Origin: Candidatus Fermentibacteraceae bacterium
GTDB lineage: Bacteria; Fermentibacterota; Fermentibacteria; Fermentibacterales; JCC-6
Assembly (NCBI GenBank): GCA_030596465.1
Contig: JAUVJW010000128.1
Coordinates: 1-6,132 of the forward strand
Length of the DNA stretch: 6,132 nt
Direction: 5' to 3'
Position numbers and translations under genes: made by a program. Positions 1 through 5,551 of this stretch are shown piece by piece (within the stretch, counting starts at the first letter, position 1; the number at the start of each line of letters is the position of its first letter). The notes beneath the pieces were generated by a model that had not been told where the DNA came from, did no database searches, and saw nothing but the letters and a program-made list of their open reading frames with translations.

Positions 1-76
1 AAGATGAATGTTACAATGAGATAGATACTTGTTTGTTTTGCTGACAACTCAGCACCACCTTTCTGTTTTATTACCA

Positions 77-2101
77 TTACGGACATGACCCGGAATCCAA
101 AAGTGTTATTTTCTCCGTTTTTACACTGCAATTACCAACTCTCAGTTGATAGAAGTAAACACCCGGAGAAACACCTCTCCCTGAATTATCAGTTGTATCC
201 CAGACGGTGGAGTGCTCTCCGGCTGGAAGATTTTCATTCACAAGGGTTTTCACCCTCCGTCCCCTCAGGTCATAGATGTACAGCTCCGTGTTTCCGGAAA
301 GCTGCTGTGGTACAGAGAACCGTATAGTTGTGTTTCCGCTGAATGGATTGGGCGAGACGGATGTGTTAAAAAGTCTGTAGTGGTCGTCGTTGGAAATGCC
401 TGATTCGACAGATGTTTCAACACTGAGTCTTGATTCTGTGCAAGCCATTATCGCAGCAGATATGCAATAAAAATGATCAGTTGTTCCAGAGGAATCGGTA
501 TAGAATGCATCTGCAACTACAGTGTTGTTGATTTTTGTATAGGGTCCGCCGGATACTTCGCTTCTGTAGATGTTGTAACCGGCGATGTCCAGCTCTGTGT
601 TCGCGTTCCAGCTCAGATAGTTGGAGTCTCCTGAATTGTAGACAGTGGGATTAAGTGGAGCCATGGGATGCATCCAGCCTGTGTTCCAGTTGTCATGGAA
701 GAAAGTTCCCCATTCCGTCAGATATGCTCTGTAGGGAACATCCTCAACAGTCCACAGGTATATCGTTCCGTTGCCGGTCATAAATGCTATTTCGATGTCC
801 CCGTCATTATCCACATCACCTACGGCGGCGCTGTTCACATAAGATGCCGCATTGATTGATAGCGGCCAGTCTTCAACTGCTGACCCGTCGCCGTTGAATG
901 CATACAGGAAACCGTTGGCACCAGGCCAGTTTTCGGCGAAAAGAACCTCTCTGTAACCGTCACCATCAACATCAGAAACTATTGGTGAGCATTCCAGACA
1001 ACTTGTCGCAGAAACAGGCCAGCCGGCAACACCTGCCCCGGTGTGGTGCCTTGCCATAAGATCGAAGGTATGACCACCGCCGAAGATTTCCAGGTCACCA
1101 TCATTATCGATATCACCTACCACCGGTGTGATGTAGGTGTGAACTCCCGGGTAGTTCTGAGGCCAGTTATTAAAAACTGTTCCATCATGATGGTGAATCT
1201 CAATATGGTTCTGTGAAGGTGGAGTCCACTGATCGTAATGCGCGTGAAGGATTTCCAGATCGCCGTCATCATCAAGATCAGCAAGTACAGGTTGAGCGTA
1301 GCTTGTCGCTCCGGCAACATCGATTAGAGGCCAGCCCGGTTCCGGATTGCCGTTCTTGTCCCAGAGGTATATGGAAGTGTAGGAAACCGCACAGATTTCA
1401 ACCTCTCCGTCGTTATCAACATCCGCAACTGAAGGGGTTGCTACAGAGCCTATGGATTGGGGCCAGCCAGGATATATTGTTCCGTCATGGTTGTAAACAC
1501 AGACTTCACCTTTCCCGAGTATTATCTCAAGATCTCCATCGCTGTCAACATCGAAAATAACAGGTGCTCTGAGGTGTCCGACTGAACCGGTGGCCTGCGG
1601 CCATCCGGGAACCGGAGTTCCATCATTATGCCAGATGTACATGGTACTGGTTTCTGCGACGGCAACAATTTCCAGACCGGGATAATCAGCGTCTATATCA
1701 CCAATGGCTACCTTTGCTCTAATTTTTCCCAATCCTGTTTTGGGCCATCCGGGAAGACAATTACCCTGATAGTCAAAAACATAAAGAGATCCGTTTGAGG
1801 AACCGGCGATAATTTCGAGAAAGCCATCGCTGGTAACATCAGCGAGACACACACCGGACGGGGGGAAATACTCAAGCATTCCTATACTCTGAGGCCAGTT
1901 GGGCATCAGTGCCGGTGCAGTTAATGGAGCTGGAACAGGGGATTCCAGGCCGGGCAGAGCATCAGGACAGGAAGAATAAATTCCACCAGTTGAACTATGA
2001 GCATCAAGGCAGATTGAACCTTGAGCGTCAAGGAAGAATACGAACAACATTACAGACAGTAAAATTGTTGCGTTCTGCAAAAAGACGCGATTAGATTTCA
2101 T
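77..2101 (-). CDS. Secreted VCBS/FG-GAP-like beta-propeller protein with Fn3-like domain and C-terminal sorting tail
   Basis: Predicted 674-aa exported or surface protein. Residues 1 to about 26 form a signal peptide (basic MKSNR start, hydrophobic ILLSVMLFVFFL core, LDAQ cleavage region). Residues about 68-450 carry eight repeats of 43-55 residues, each with a Dx(D/S)xDGxxE(I/V)-type calcium loop (starts near 88, 135, 184, 227, 275, 330, 377, 429), mostly paired with GWP-like turns. This is typical of FG-GAP/VCBS propellers. Residues about 481-562 resemble fibronectin III (LSWNAN, AGYNIYRS). Residues about 572-670 form a FlgD-Ig/T9SS type A-like tail (SPNPF, YIYDLRGRRV, SPGVYFYQLR). Such proteins usually act in adhesion, binding or as exoprotein scaffolds; no catalytic motif is visible, so the specific role is unknown. 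The ATG at 2101 is chosen because GGAG lies 7 nt upstream and the signal peptide follows at once; an upstream in-frame TTG at 2137 overlaps the preceding gene and lacks a suitable site. It lies 26 bp after the HTH-M29 gene, so probably in the same operon. Confidence 0.9.
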   Translation of the reverse strand: MKSNRVFLQNATILLSVMLFVFFLDAQGSICLDAHSSTGGIYSSCPDALPGLESPVPAPLTAPALMPNWPQSIGMLEYFPPSGVCLADVTSDGFLEIIAGSSNGSLYVFDYQGNCLPGWPKTGLGKIRAKVAIGDIDADYPGLEIVAVAETSTMYIWHNDGTPVPGWPQATGSVGHLRAPVIFDVDSDGDLEIILGKGEVCVYNHDGTIYPGWPQSIGSVATPSVADVDNDGEVEICAVSYTSIYLWDKNGNPEPGWPLIDVAGATSYAQPVLADLDDDGDLEILHAHYDQWTPPSQNHIEIHHHDGTVFNNWPQNYPGVHTYITPVVGDIDNDGDLEIFGGGHTFDLMARHHTGAGVAGWPVSATSCLECSPIVSDVDGDGYREVLFAENWPGANGFLYAFNGDGSAVEDWPLSINAASYVNSAAVGDVDNDGDIEIAFMTGNGTIYLWTVEDVPYRAYLTEWGTFFHDNWNTGWMHPMAPLNPTVYNSGDSNYLSWNANTELDIAGYNIYRSEVSGGPYTKINNTVVADAFYTDSSGTTDHFYCISAAIMACTESRLSVETSVESGISNDDHYRLFNTSVSPNPFSGNTTIRFSVPQQLSGNTELYIYDLRGRRVKTLVNENLPAGEHSTVWDTTDNSGRGVSPGVYFYQLRVGNCSVKTEKITLLDSGSCP
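752..1900 (-). repeat. Eight tandem beta-propeller repeats within the secreted protein
   Basis: The DNA for eight calcium-binding loops recurs about every 130-165 bp: at 788-817, 944-973, 1085-1114, 1250-1279, 1394-1423, 1523-1552, 1667-1699 and 1811-1840. On the plus strand the copies read as variants of CCGTCATTATCAACATC. The copy at 1667-1699 is atypical (DIDADYPGLEI), with one extra residue and no DG. Tryptophan-proline turns (NWP, GWP or DWP) occur at residues 68, 118, 166, 212, 256, 312, 360 and 411, giving eight WP motifs to eight loops. The nucleotide copies have diverged, so this is old protein-level duplication, not a recent array. Confidence 0.85.
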
Positions 2102-2107
2102 AACAAT

Positions 2108-2112
2108 TCTCC
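2108..2112 (-). promoter_or_regulatory. Ribosome binding site deciding the propeller-protein start
   Basis: On the minus strand GGAGA lies in the 26-bp gap between the two genes, with 7 nt between GGAG and the ATG at 2101. It favours this start over the in-frame TTG at 2137, whose extra 12 codons would read through this site and place polar residues before the signal peptide. Confidence 0.8.
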
Positions 2113-2127
2113 AATGAACTATGTGAG

Positions 2128-3561
2128 TTATAAGCAAAAAACACCGTTATTCAATACAATATCACCATTACAGGTTATTCTGGGTTTCTCGGAAATGATA
2201 TCCCAGGTTGTGTACCCTGTGATATCTCCCCCAATTGCTCGATTGTCTCCGAAGGTAAGGTGAAAACTTCCCAGAACCTTGGTTCCCAGTTTGGGGATGC
2301 ATGATACCGATTTGATTGCGGGATTCAGTCCGAAGCCCACCTGGCTGATTGTTTTCTTCTGCAGGTCGGAAGTTTTGAAGTATTCTTCCAGTTTTTTGCT
2401 TCCATTTTCAACACTGCAATCTGTAACTATCCCTTTTTCAATTTTCAGGTAAATTCCACTTGCTTCAGCATCATCCAATTCGCAGCAGTCCATATATATG
2501 CTTCCTGACAGATCCGTCAGTTGCGGAACGAAGGTGATTTCCCCTGATGGAATACAAAATATTCGATTAAATTTAGATGAGGAGGAAGGCCCTGCATCAA
2601 TGAAGTACTTTTCCTGGTCTACGGAAACATGCAGTACATTGTCTTGACCGGTATGAACGGTGAAAGTTGTCAAATTGACTATTTTTTCTGCAAGATCCCG
2701 GGCACTGCTGAACTCATCGGCACTTACTGAAGATGCTTTCCAGAACATGATCAGTTTTTCAAGCGCCTCAGGATCGGTATGGAATTCCTCTTCAAATTTT
2801 GGTATGGATATGACTATCGCTCTCATGTCCAATCTCTCGTTGATTCCAATCATGGATTGTCGTCGTGTTTCCTTAACGAAATCCAGTCTTTCCTTCGAAA
2901 TTCCTTCCTGGTCTAAAATTGCTGATCGTTTAAGATCTATCCAGGCATCTGCCCAGTCCACCGATTCCGCAATACCCCTGTAGAAGATTTCCACTTTACT
3001 TTCGGGAAGATCGAAAAGCATTTCTCTTGACAGGACAGGATCGCTGACCAGTGTTCTGTAGAGTGCTCCAATACGACGCAGATGTGCTACAATCTTTAAG
3101 TAGATACCTATATTCTGTTCCTGGAAAGAAATAACCACTTTTTCCTCAGGCTGAATGGCCAGATAGTCTTCAACAACAACTCTGGCGAATTCATTGAGAT
3201 CAAGATCAAGATCACGCCTGAGGAAGAAATCAATGTATGAGTTATTGAGGCTGGCGTTTATTCCTTTTTCCAGTTCGATGGCTTCATCAAACCCAGCTGA
3301 TAAAATAAAATTCTGAGCTACAGCACAATAGAACTTCTCACGATTTCCCCGTACCGGCTTGAGTGGTATCTGTTTTGCGAAACCGAAGCTTTCAAGTTTC
3401 TTGAGATAGTAGATTACCCTTGGTGTTTTCATGCCCAGTTTTTCAGCAAGTTGAACACCCGATAACGGTGCTTTCTGCAGTTCTTTCAGTATCTGGAATG
3501 CATGCTTGTTGCTAAGTAGTTGAAGTTTACTGAAATCCGATACAATATCAAGTCCTATCAA
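2128..3561 (-). CDS. Winged-helix regulator fused to a degenerate M29 aminopeptidase-like domain
   Basis: 477-aa protein, predicted cytoplasmic (no signal peptide or membrane segment). Residues about 12-78 form an ArsR-like winged helix: a helix at 12-29, SGVQLAEKLGM as helix 2, TPRVIYYLKKLESFG as the recognition helix, then a basic wing (KPVRGNREK). Residues about 118-477 match the M29 (AmpS/AmpT, COG2309) order of motifs: FARVVVEDYLAIQPEEKVVIS, SVDWADAWIDL, GISKERLDFVKETR, GQDNVLHVSV, IPSGEITFVP, GFGLNP, FHLTFGDN and TTWDII. Glu341 (PSGE), His434 and Asp454 are kept, but the family Glu before G(I/F)GxNP is Gln407 and the His of HWD is Thr452. Peptidase activity is therefore doubtful and a ligand- or metal-sensing role is plausible (inference). 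The start is TTG at 3561, fixed by GAAGGAGG 5 nt upstream; the next Met is residue 44, inside the HTH. It is led by a strong promoter and followed by the secreted propeller protein. Its target is unknown; autoregulation of this operon is a simple guess. Confidence 0.85.
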   Translation of the reverse strand: MIGLDIVSDFSKLQLLSNKHAFQILKELQKAPLSGVQLAEKLGMKTPRVIYYLKKLESFGFAKQIPLKPVRGNREKFYCAVAQNFILSAGFDEAIELEKGINASLNNSYIDFFLRRDLDLDLNEFARVVVEDYLAIQPEEKVVISFQEQNIGIYLKIVAHLRRIGALYRTLVSDPVLSREMLFDLPESKVEIFYRGIAESVDWADAWIDLKRSAILDQEGISKERLDFVKETRRQSMIGINERLDMRAIVISIPKFEEEFHTDPEALEKLIMFWKASSVSADEFSSARDLAEKIVNLTTFTVHTGQDNVLHVSVDQEKYFIDAGPSSSSKFNRIFCIPSGEITFVPQLTDLSGSIYMDCCELDDAEASGIYLKIEKGIVTDCSVENGSKKLEEYFKTSDLQKKTISQVGFGLNPAIKSVSCIPKLGTKVLGSFHLTFGDNRAIGGDITGYTTWDIISEKPRITCNGDIVLNNGVFCL

Positions 3562-3566
3562 TTCGG

Positions 3567-3574
3567 CCTCCTTC
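3567..3574 (-). promoter_or_regulatory. Strong ribosome binding site for a TTG start
   Basis: GAAGGAGG on the minus strand, 5 nt before the TTG at 3561, is a near-perfect anti-Shine-Dalgarno match. It identifies TTG as the true start of the HTH-M29 gene, since no ATG or GTG occurs before the helix-turn-helix. Confidence 0.85.
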
Positions 3575-3595
3575 TAATTCAAAAAATACTGAAAT

Positions 3596-3624
3596 AGAAT
3601 AACACCTGCTTTTTCCCCTGTCAA
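3596..3624 (-). promoter_or_regulatory. Sigma70-type promoter of the HTH-M29 / propeller operon
   Basis: On the minus strand TTGACA (3624-3619) and TATTCT (3601-3596) are separated by exactly 17 nt. A TG one base upstream of the -10 (3604-3603) makes it an extended -10. Transcription should begin near 3589, giving a leader of about 28 nt that contains the ribosome binding site. It lies downstream of the rpsT terminator, so the operon has its own start. I found no convincing operator palindrome around it. Confidence 0.8.
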
Positions 3625-3670
3625 GCGGTCGGTTCAAATTGTGTTTCTTTAATTTACCGGAGTTGAATGC

Positions 3671-3701
3671 AAATCAAAAACCCTCTCGGAATTGAGAGGG
3701 T
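3671..3701 (-). terminator. Intrinsic terminator of rpsT
   Basis: Read on the minus strand, an 8-bp stem (ACCCTCTC paired with GAGAGGGT, 3701-3694 with 3687-3680) with a 6-nt loop is followed directly by TTTTTGATTT. It begins 35 bp after the rpsT stop codon. On the plus strand the stem is followed by TCTTTG only, so it should work mainly for leftward transcription. Confidence 0.88.
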
Positions 3702-3735
3702 CTTTGTATATGATATATTTAGCCGAGCCCTAAAA

Positions 3736-3969
3736 TTACAGTACTCTGCTCTTAAGACGTCTGGCCTTATTAGGGTGCATGAGTCTTGTTCTTCCGGCCC
3801 TGTCGATGAGACTCTGAGCCAGCTTAACTGCCTCTTTTCTCTCTTCAGGGGTCTCAGCTGCATTTACCTTTTTAATGGCTGTACGAAGTCTTTTAAGCTT
3901 CCTGTGATTTCTTTCATTTTTAGCGGCATCTGTTCTCAGACGCTTGAGTGATTGCTTGCTCCTTGCCAA
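3736..3969 (-). CDS. rpsT: 30S ribosomal protein S20
   Basis: 77-aa highly basic protein, within the usual 75-95 residues for bacterial S20. S20 binds 16S rRNA in the body of the small subunit and is added early in assembly. Family signatures are the N-terminal MARSKQSLKRLRTDAAKNE helix with many Lys/Arg, the RKLKRLRTAIKKV segment, an acidic middle (ETPEERKEA), and a C-terminal LIDRAGRTRLMHPNKARRLKSR block matching the family (I)D+AxxKGxxHxNxAxRxKSRL pattern. The start is TTG at 3969, with AAAGGAG 7 nt upstream; reading further upstream in frame gives no S20-like sequence. It has its own promoter and terminator, so it is monocistronic. E. coli rpsT also starts with UUG, which there is tied to translational feedback by S20; the same control here is an inference. 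Confidence 0.95.
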   Translation of the reverse strand: MARSKQSLKRLRTDAAKNERNHRKLKRLRTAIKKVNAAETPEERKEAVKLAQSLIDRAGRTRLMHPNKARRLKSRVL

Positions 3970-3976
3970 GAGCGTT

Positions 3977-3983
3977 CTCCTTT
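3977..3983 (-). promoter_or_regulatory. Ribosome binding site for the rpsT TTG start
   Basis: AAAGGAG on the minus strand with a 7-nt spacer to TTG at 3969. It sets the start of S20 at the MARSKQ sequence and rules out the longer open frame that extends to 4176 over the neighbouring gene. Confidence 0.85.
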
Positions 3984-3994
3984 CGCAGAATAGA

Positions 3995-4028
3995 CGGCAT
4001 GAGCCGAACTTTTTAACCCGCAGGGGTT
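3995..4028 (-). promoter_or_regulatory. Two small hairpins in the rpsT leader (putative)
   Basis: The predicted rpsT leader, about 70 nt, holds AACCC-CTGC-GGGTT (4028-4015) and CGGC-TCAT-GCCG (4006-3995), 8 nt apart and upstream of the ribosome binding site. Both stems are short (5 and 4 bp) and may be chance, but ribosomal-protein leaders often carry feedback structures. There is no match I recognise to a named leader family. Confidence 0.3.
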
Positions 4029-4048
4029 CATACACCTTATGACGGGCG

Positions 4049-4077
4049 AATTTAAAGGATTCCCGCACGATTGTCAA
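4049..4077 (-). promoter_or_regulatory. Sigma70-type promoter of rpsT
   Basis: On the minus strand a perfect TTGACA (4077-4072) is followed after 17 nt by TAAATT (4054-4049), a four-of-six -10 match. The start point would be near 4042, giving a leader of about 70 nt. The -35 box ends only 19 bp before the ATG of the divergent carboxypeptidase gene. Confidence 0.7.
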
Positions 4078-4096
4078 CCATAGAGAAAGGTTAAGT

Positions 4097-5521
4097 ATGC
4101 GTAAGATTCTTGTTGCAGCACTTCTTCTTGTGCTTCCCGCGGTGATGAATGCCGACAGACTGATCCGGATACCCATGCAGACTGATTCGGATTTTACAGT
4201 GGTTAGGGATATGGGCTATGAGATTACCGCTGGCAGCAGAGCCGACGGTTATGTGGATGTTCTGGTTAGTCAGCGATTTGTGGGTGAGACGATGCAGAGA
4301 TATCCGGGGGCAAAACTGCTTCCCCGCGAGTGGTCTGAACTGGTTTCCGCTACTGATGATAATGAGATGGGTTTCTATCATGGCCCCAACGAGAATGCTT
4401 TGTTCTGGGCAACTCTTGCGGAGACCAATGACATGGTGGACACTCCCACTTCTTACGGTACTTCCTATGAGGGCAGAGACCTGAATTATATCCGAATTAC
4501 AAATGCTCCGGCAGGAGCTCCCGCAATTCTTTTCACCGCCCTTACACATGCCCGTGAACCTGGCAGCAACTCAGTCGTAATTGACTGGGCACAGTGGCTG
4601 ACAACAGAGTACGGCAGTGATACAATGGCAACATTTATTCTGGATAATGCCCAGATCTATATTATTCCCATTGTTAATCCCGATGGATATGAGTACAACA
4701 ATCCAGAAGGCGGTAATCAACGCAAGAACATGAACTTTTCAGCCGGCGGAGATGGTGTAGACATCAATCGCAACTACAGTTACATGTGGGGATACGACGA
4801 CAGTGGTTCAAGCCCCTATCCAAGTTCTCAGACTTACAGGGGAACAGCACCTCTCAGTGAGCCGGAAACCCTTGCTGAGACCATCTGGATAGACTCAATT
4901 GAACCTCTGGGCGGATTTCACTATCACACCTACGGCGGTATGCTTCTTTACCCCTACGGGTACAACAACACACCCACACCGCACCAGAGTACTTTTCAAG
5001 GCTGGGCTGCACAGATGACCGCGCAGAACGGTTATGAATACGGTAGAGCCGGTGAGATCCTTTATGATGTTAACGGAGACGCTGTTGACTGGTCATACGG
5101 AGAGAGTACGCACGAGCCCATGCTGTTTTTTACTCCCGAGGTTGATGACAACGGTTTCTGGGGTTGTCAGAGCGATACTTCTCTGCTCGTAACAAACAAT
5201 CTGGAATGCCGATACATGAACAAGCTCCTCTGCATGAACCTTCTCAGTATGGTGGGTATTGAAGAAACAGGCAGTGCGGAGGTAGACGGATCTTCTTTCG
5301 GACTTGCGCTGGGATCAAATCCGGTTGGAACGGTACTCAGCTACACTGTTACAAGTTCAGTTCCAGCTTCCGTGTCTGTTCTTGATGTTACAGGCAGAGT
5401 TGTTGCAGTTCCATCGGGCGGAAGCTGGGCAATACCTGTCAATCTGCAGAATGGAGTTTATTTTCTCCGTGCCGAAAACGAAAACCATGCGGTTTCTCAG
5501 AAATTTACGATTTTAAGATAA
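4097..5521 (+). CDS. Secreted M14 zinc carboxypeptidase with C-terminal sorting tail
   Basis: 474-aa exported metallocarboxypeptidase, expected to release C-terminal residues from peptides outside the cell or at its surface. Residues 1-19 are a signal peptide (MRK, then AALLLVLPAVMNA). Residues about 20-80 look like a small prodomain. The M14 domain spans about 115-388: zinc ligands His151 and Glu154 (THARE), His277 (HTYGGMLLYPYG), substrate-carboxylate residues Arg209 (QRKN) and Asn225-Arg226 (DINRNY), Tyr323 (ILYDVNG, the Tyr248 equivalent) and catalytic Glu348 (FTPEV). Val330 aligns with the specificity position 255 of carboxypeptidase A, which suggests a preference for hydrophobic C-termini (inference). 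Residues about 400-474 form a beta-rich T9SS type A-like tail (GSNPVG, SVLDVTGRVV, NGVYFLRA). The ATG has AAAGG 6 nt upstream and leads straight into the signal peptide. It is divergent from rpsT; the J-domain gene follows after 30 bp. Confidence 0.93.
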   Translation: MRKILVAALLLVLPAVMNADRLIRIPMQTDSDFTVVRDMGYEITAGSRADGYVDVLVSQRFVGETMQRYPGAKLLPREWSELVSATDDNEMGFYHGPNENALFWATLAETNDMVDTPTSYGTSYEGRDLNYIRITNAPAGAPAILFTALTHAREPGSNSVVIDWAQWLTTEYGSDTMATFILDNAQIYIIPIVNPDGYEYNNPEGGNQRKNMNFSAGGDGVDINRNYSYMWGYDDSGSSPYPSSQTYRGTAPLSEPETLAETIWIDSIEPLGGFHYHTYGGMLLYPYGYNNTPTPHQSTFQGWAAQMTAQNGYEYGRAGEILYDVNGDAVDWSYGESTHEPMLFFTPEVDDNGFWGCQSDTSLLVTNNLECRYMNKLLCMNLLSMVGIEETGSAEVDGSSFGLALGSNPVGTVLSYTVTSSVPASVSVLDVTGRVVAVPSGGSWAIPVNLQNGVYFLRAENENHAVSQKFTILR

Positions 5522-5540
5522 GATACAATAAGAAGGGATA

Positions 5541-5545
5541 AGGAG
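5541..5545 (+). promoter_or_regulatory. Ribosome binding site for the J-domain gene GTG start
   Basis: AGGAG lies 6 nt before the GTG at 5552. It selects GTG as the start, placing the J domain at residue 3. It sits in the 30-bp gap after the carboxypeptidase stop; no separate promoter or terminator is visible there. Confidence 0.75.
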
Positions 5546-5551
5546 AGTTCT

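Noticed and set aside
39..54. Perfect 6-bp inverted repeat (TGCTGA-CAAC-TCAGCA) just downstream of the propeller gene stop
   Set aside because: On the minus strand it is followed by AAAAC and not a T-run, so it does not read as an intrinsic terminator of the operon. The true terminator may lie beyond the window edge. The 76 bases at the left end show nothing else.
1213..1560. 115-codon open frame on the plus strand opposite the propeller repeats
   Set aside because: It is antisense to a strongly supported gene in its repetitive Asp/Gly-rich part, and its basic, low-complexity product resembles no protein family.
788..1840. Periodic repeats considered as a CRISPR-like or mobile repeat array
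   Set aside because: The repeats are in frame, diverged, spaced 43-55 codons apart, and encode the calcium loops of a beta-propeller.
2102..2137. Extended start (TTG at 2137) for the propeller protein
   Set aside because: It overlaps the end of the preceding gene, reads through the GGAGA ribosome binding site, and puts 12 residues ahead of a well-formed signal peptide.
3995..4015. Plus-strand hairpin CGGC-ATGA-GCCG followed by AACTTTTT as a rightward terminator
   Set aside because: The stem is only 4 bp and no rightward gene lies upstream to be terminated. It is more economically part of the rpsT leader on the other strand.
4008..4090. Rightward promoter for the carboxypeptidase gene
   Set aside because: Candidate boxes such as TTCATA with ATTTAA are poor matches to consensus and no better than chance, so no promoter was called.
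3970..4176. Upstream extension of the rpsT frame to 146 codons
   Set aside because: It would overlap the carboxypeptidase gene and swallow the rpsT promoter. S20 homology and the ribosome binding site begin at 3969.
4091..4549. 152-codon minus-strand open frame within the carboxypeptidase gene
   Set aside because: It is antisense to the signal peptide and catalytic domain of a clear M14 enzyme, and its product has no recognisable motif or ribosome binding site support.
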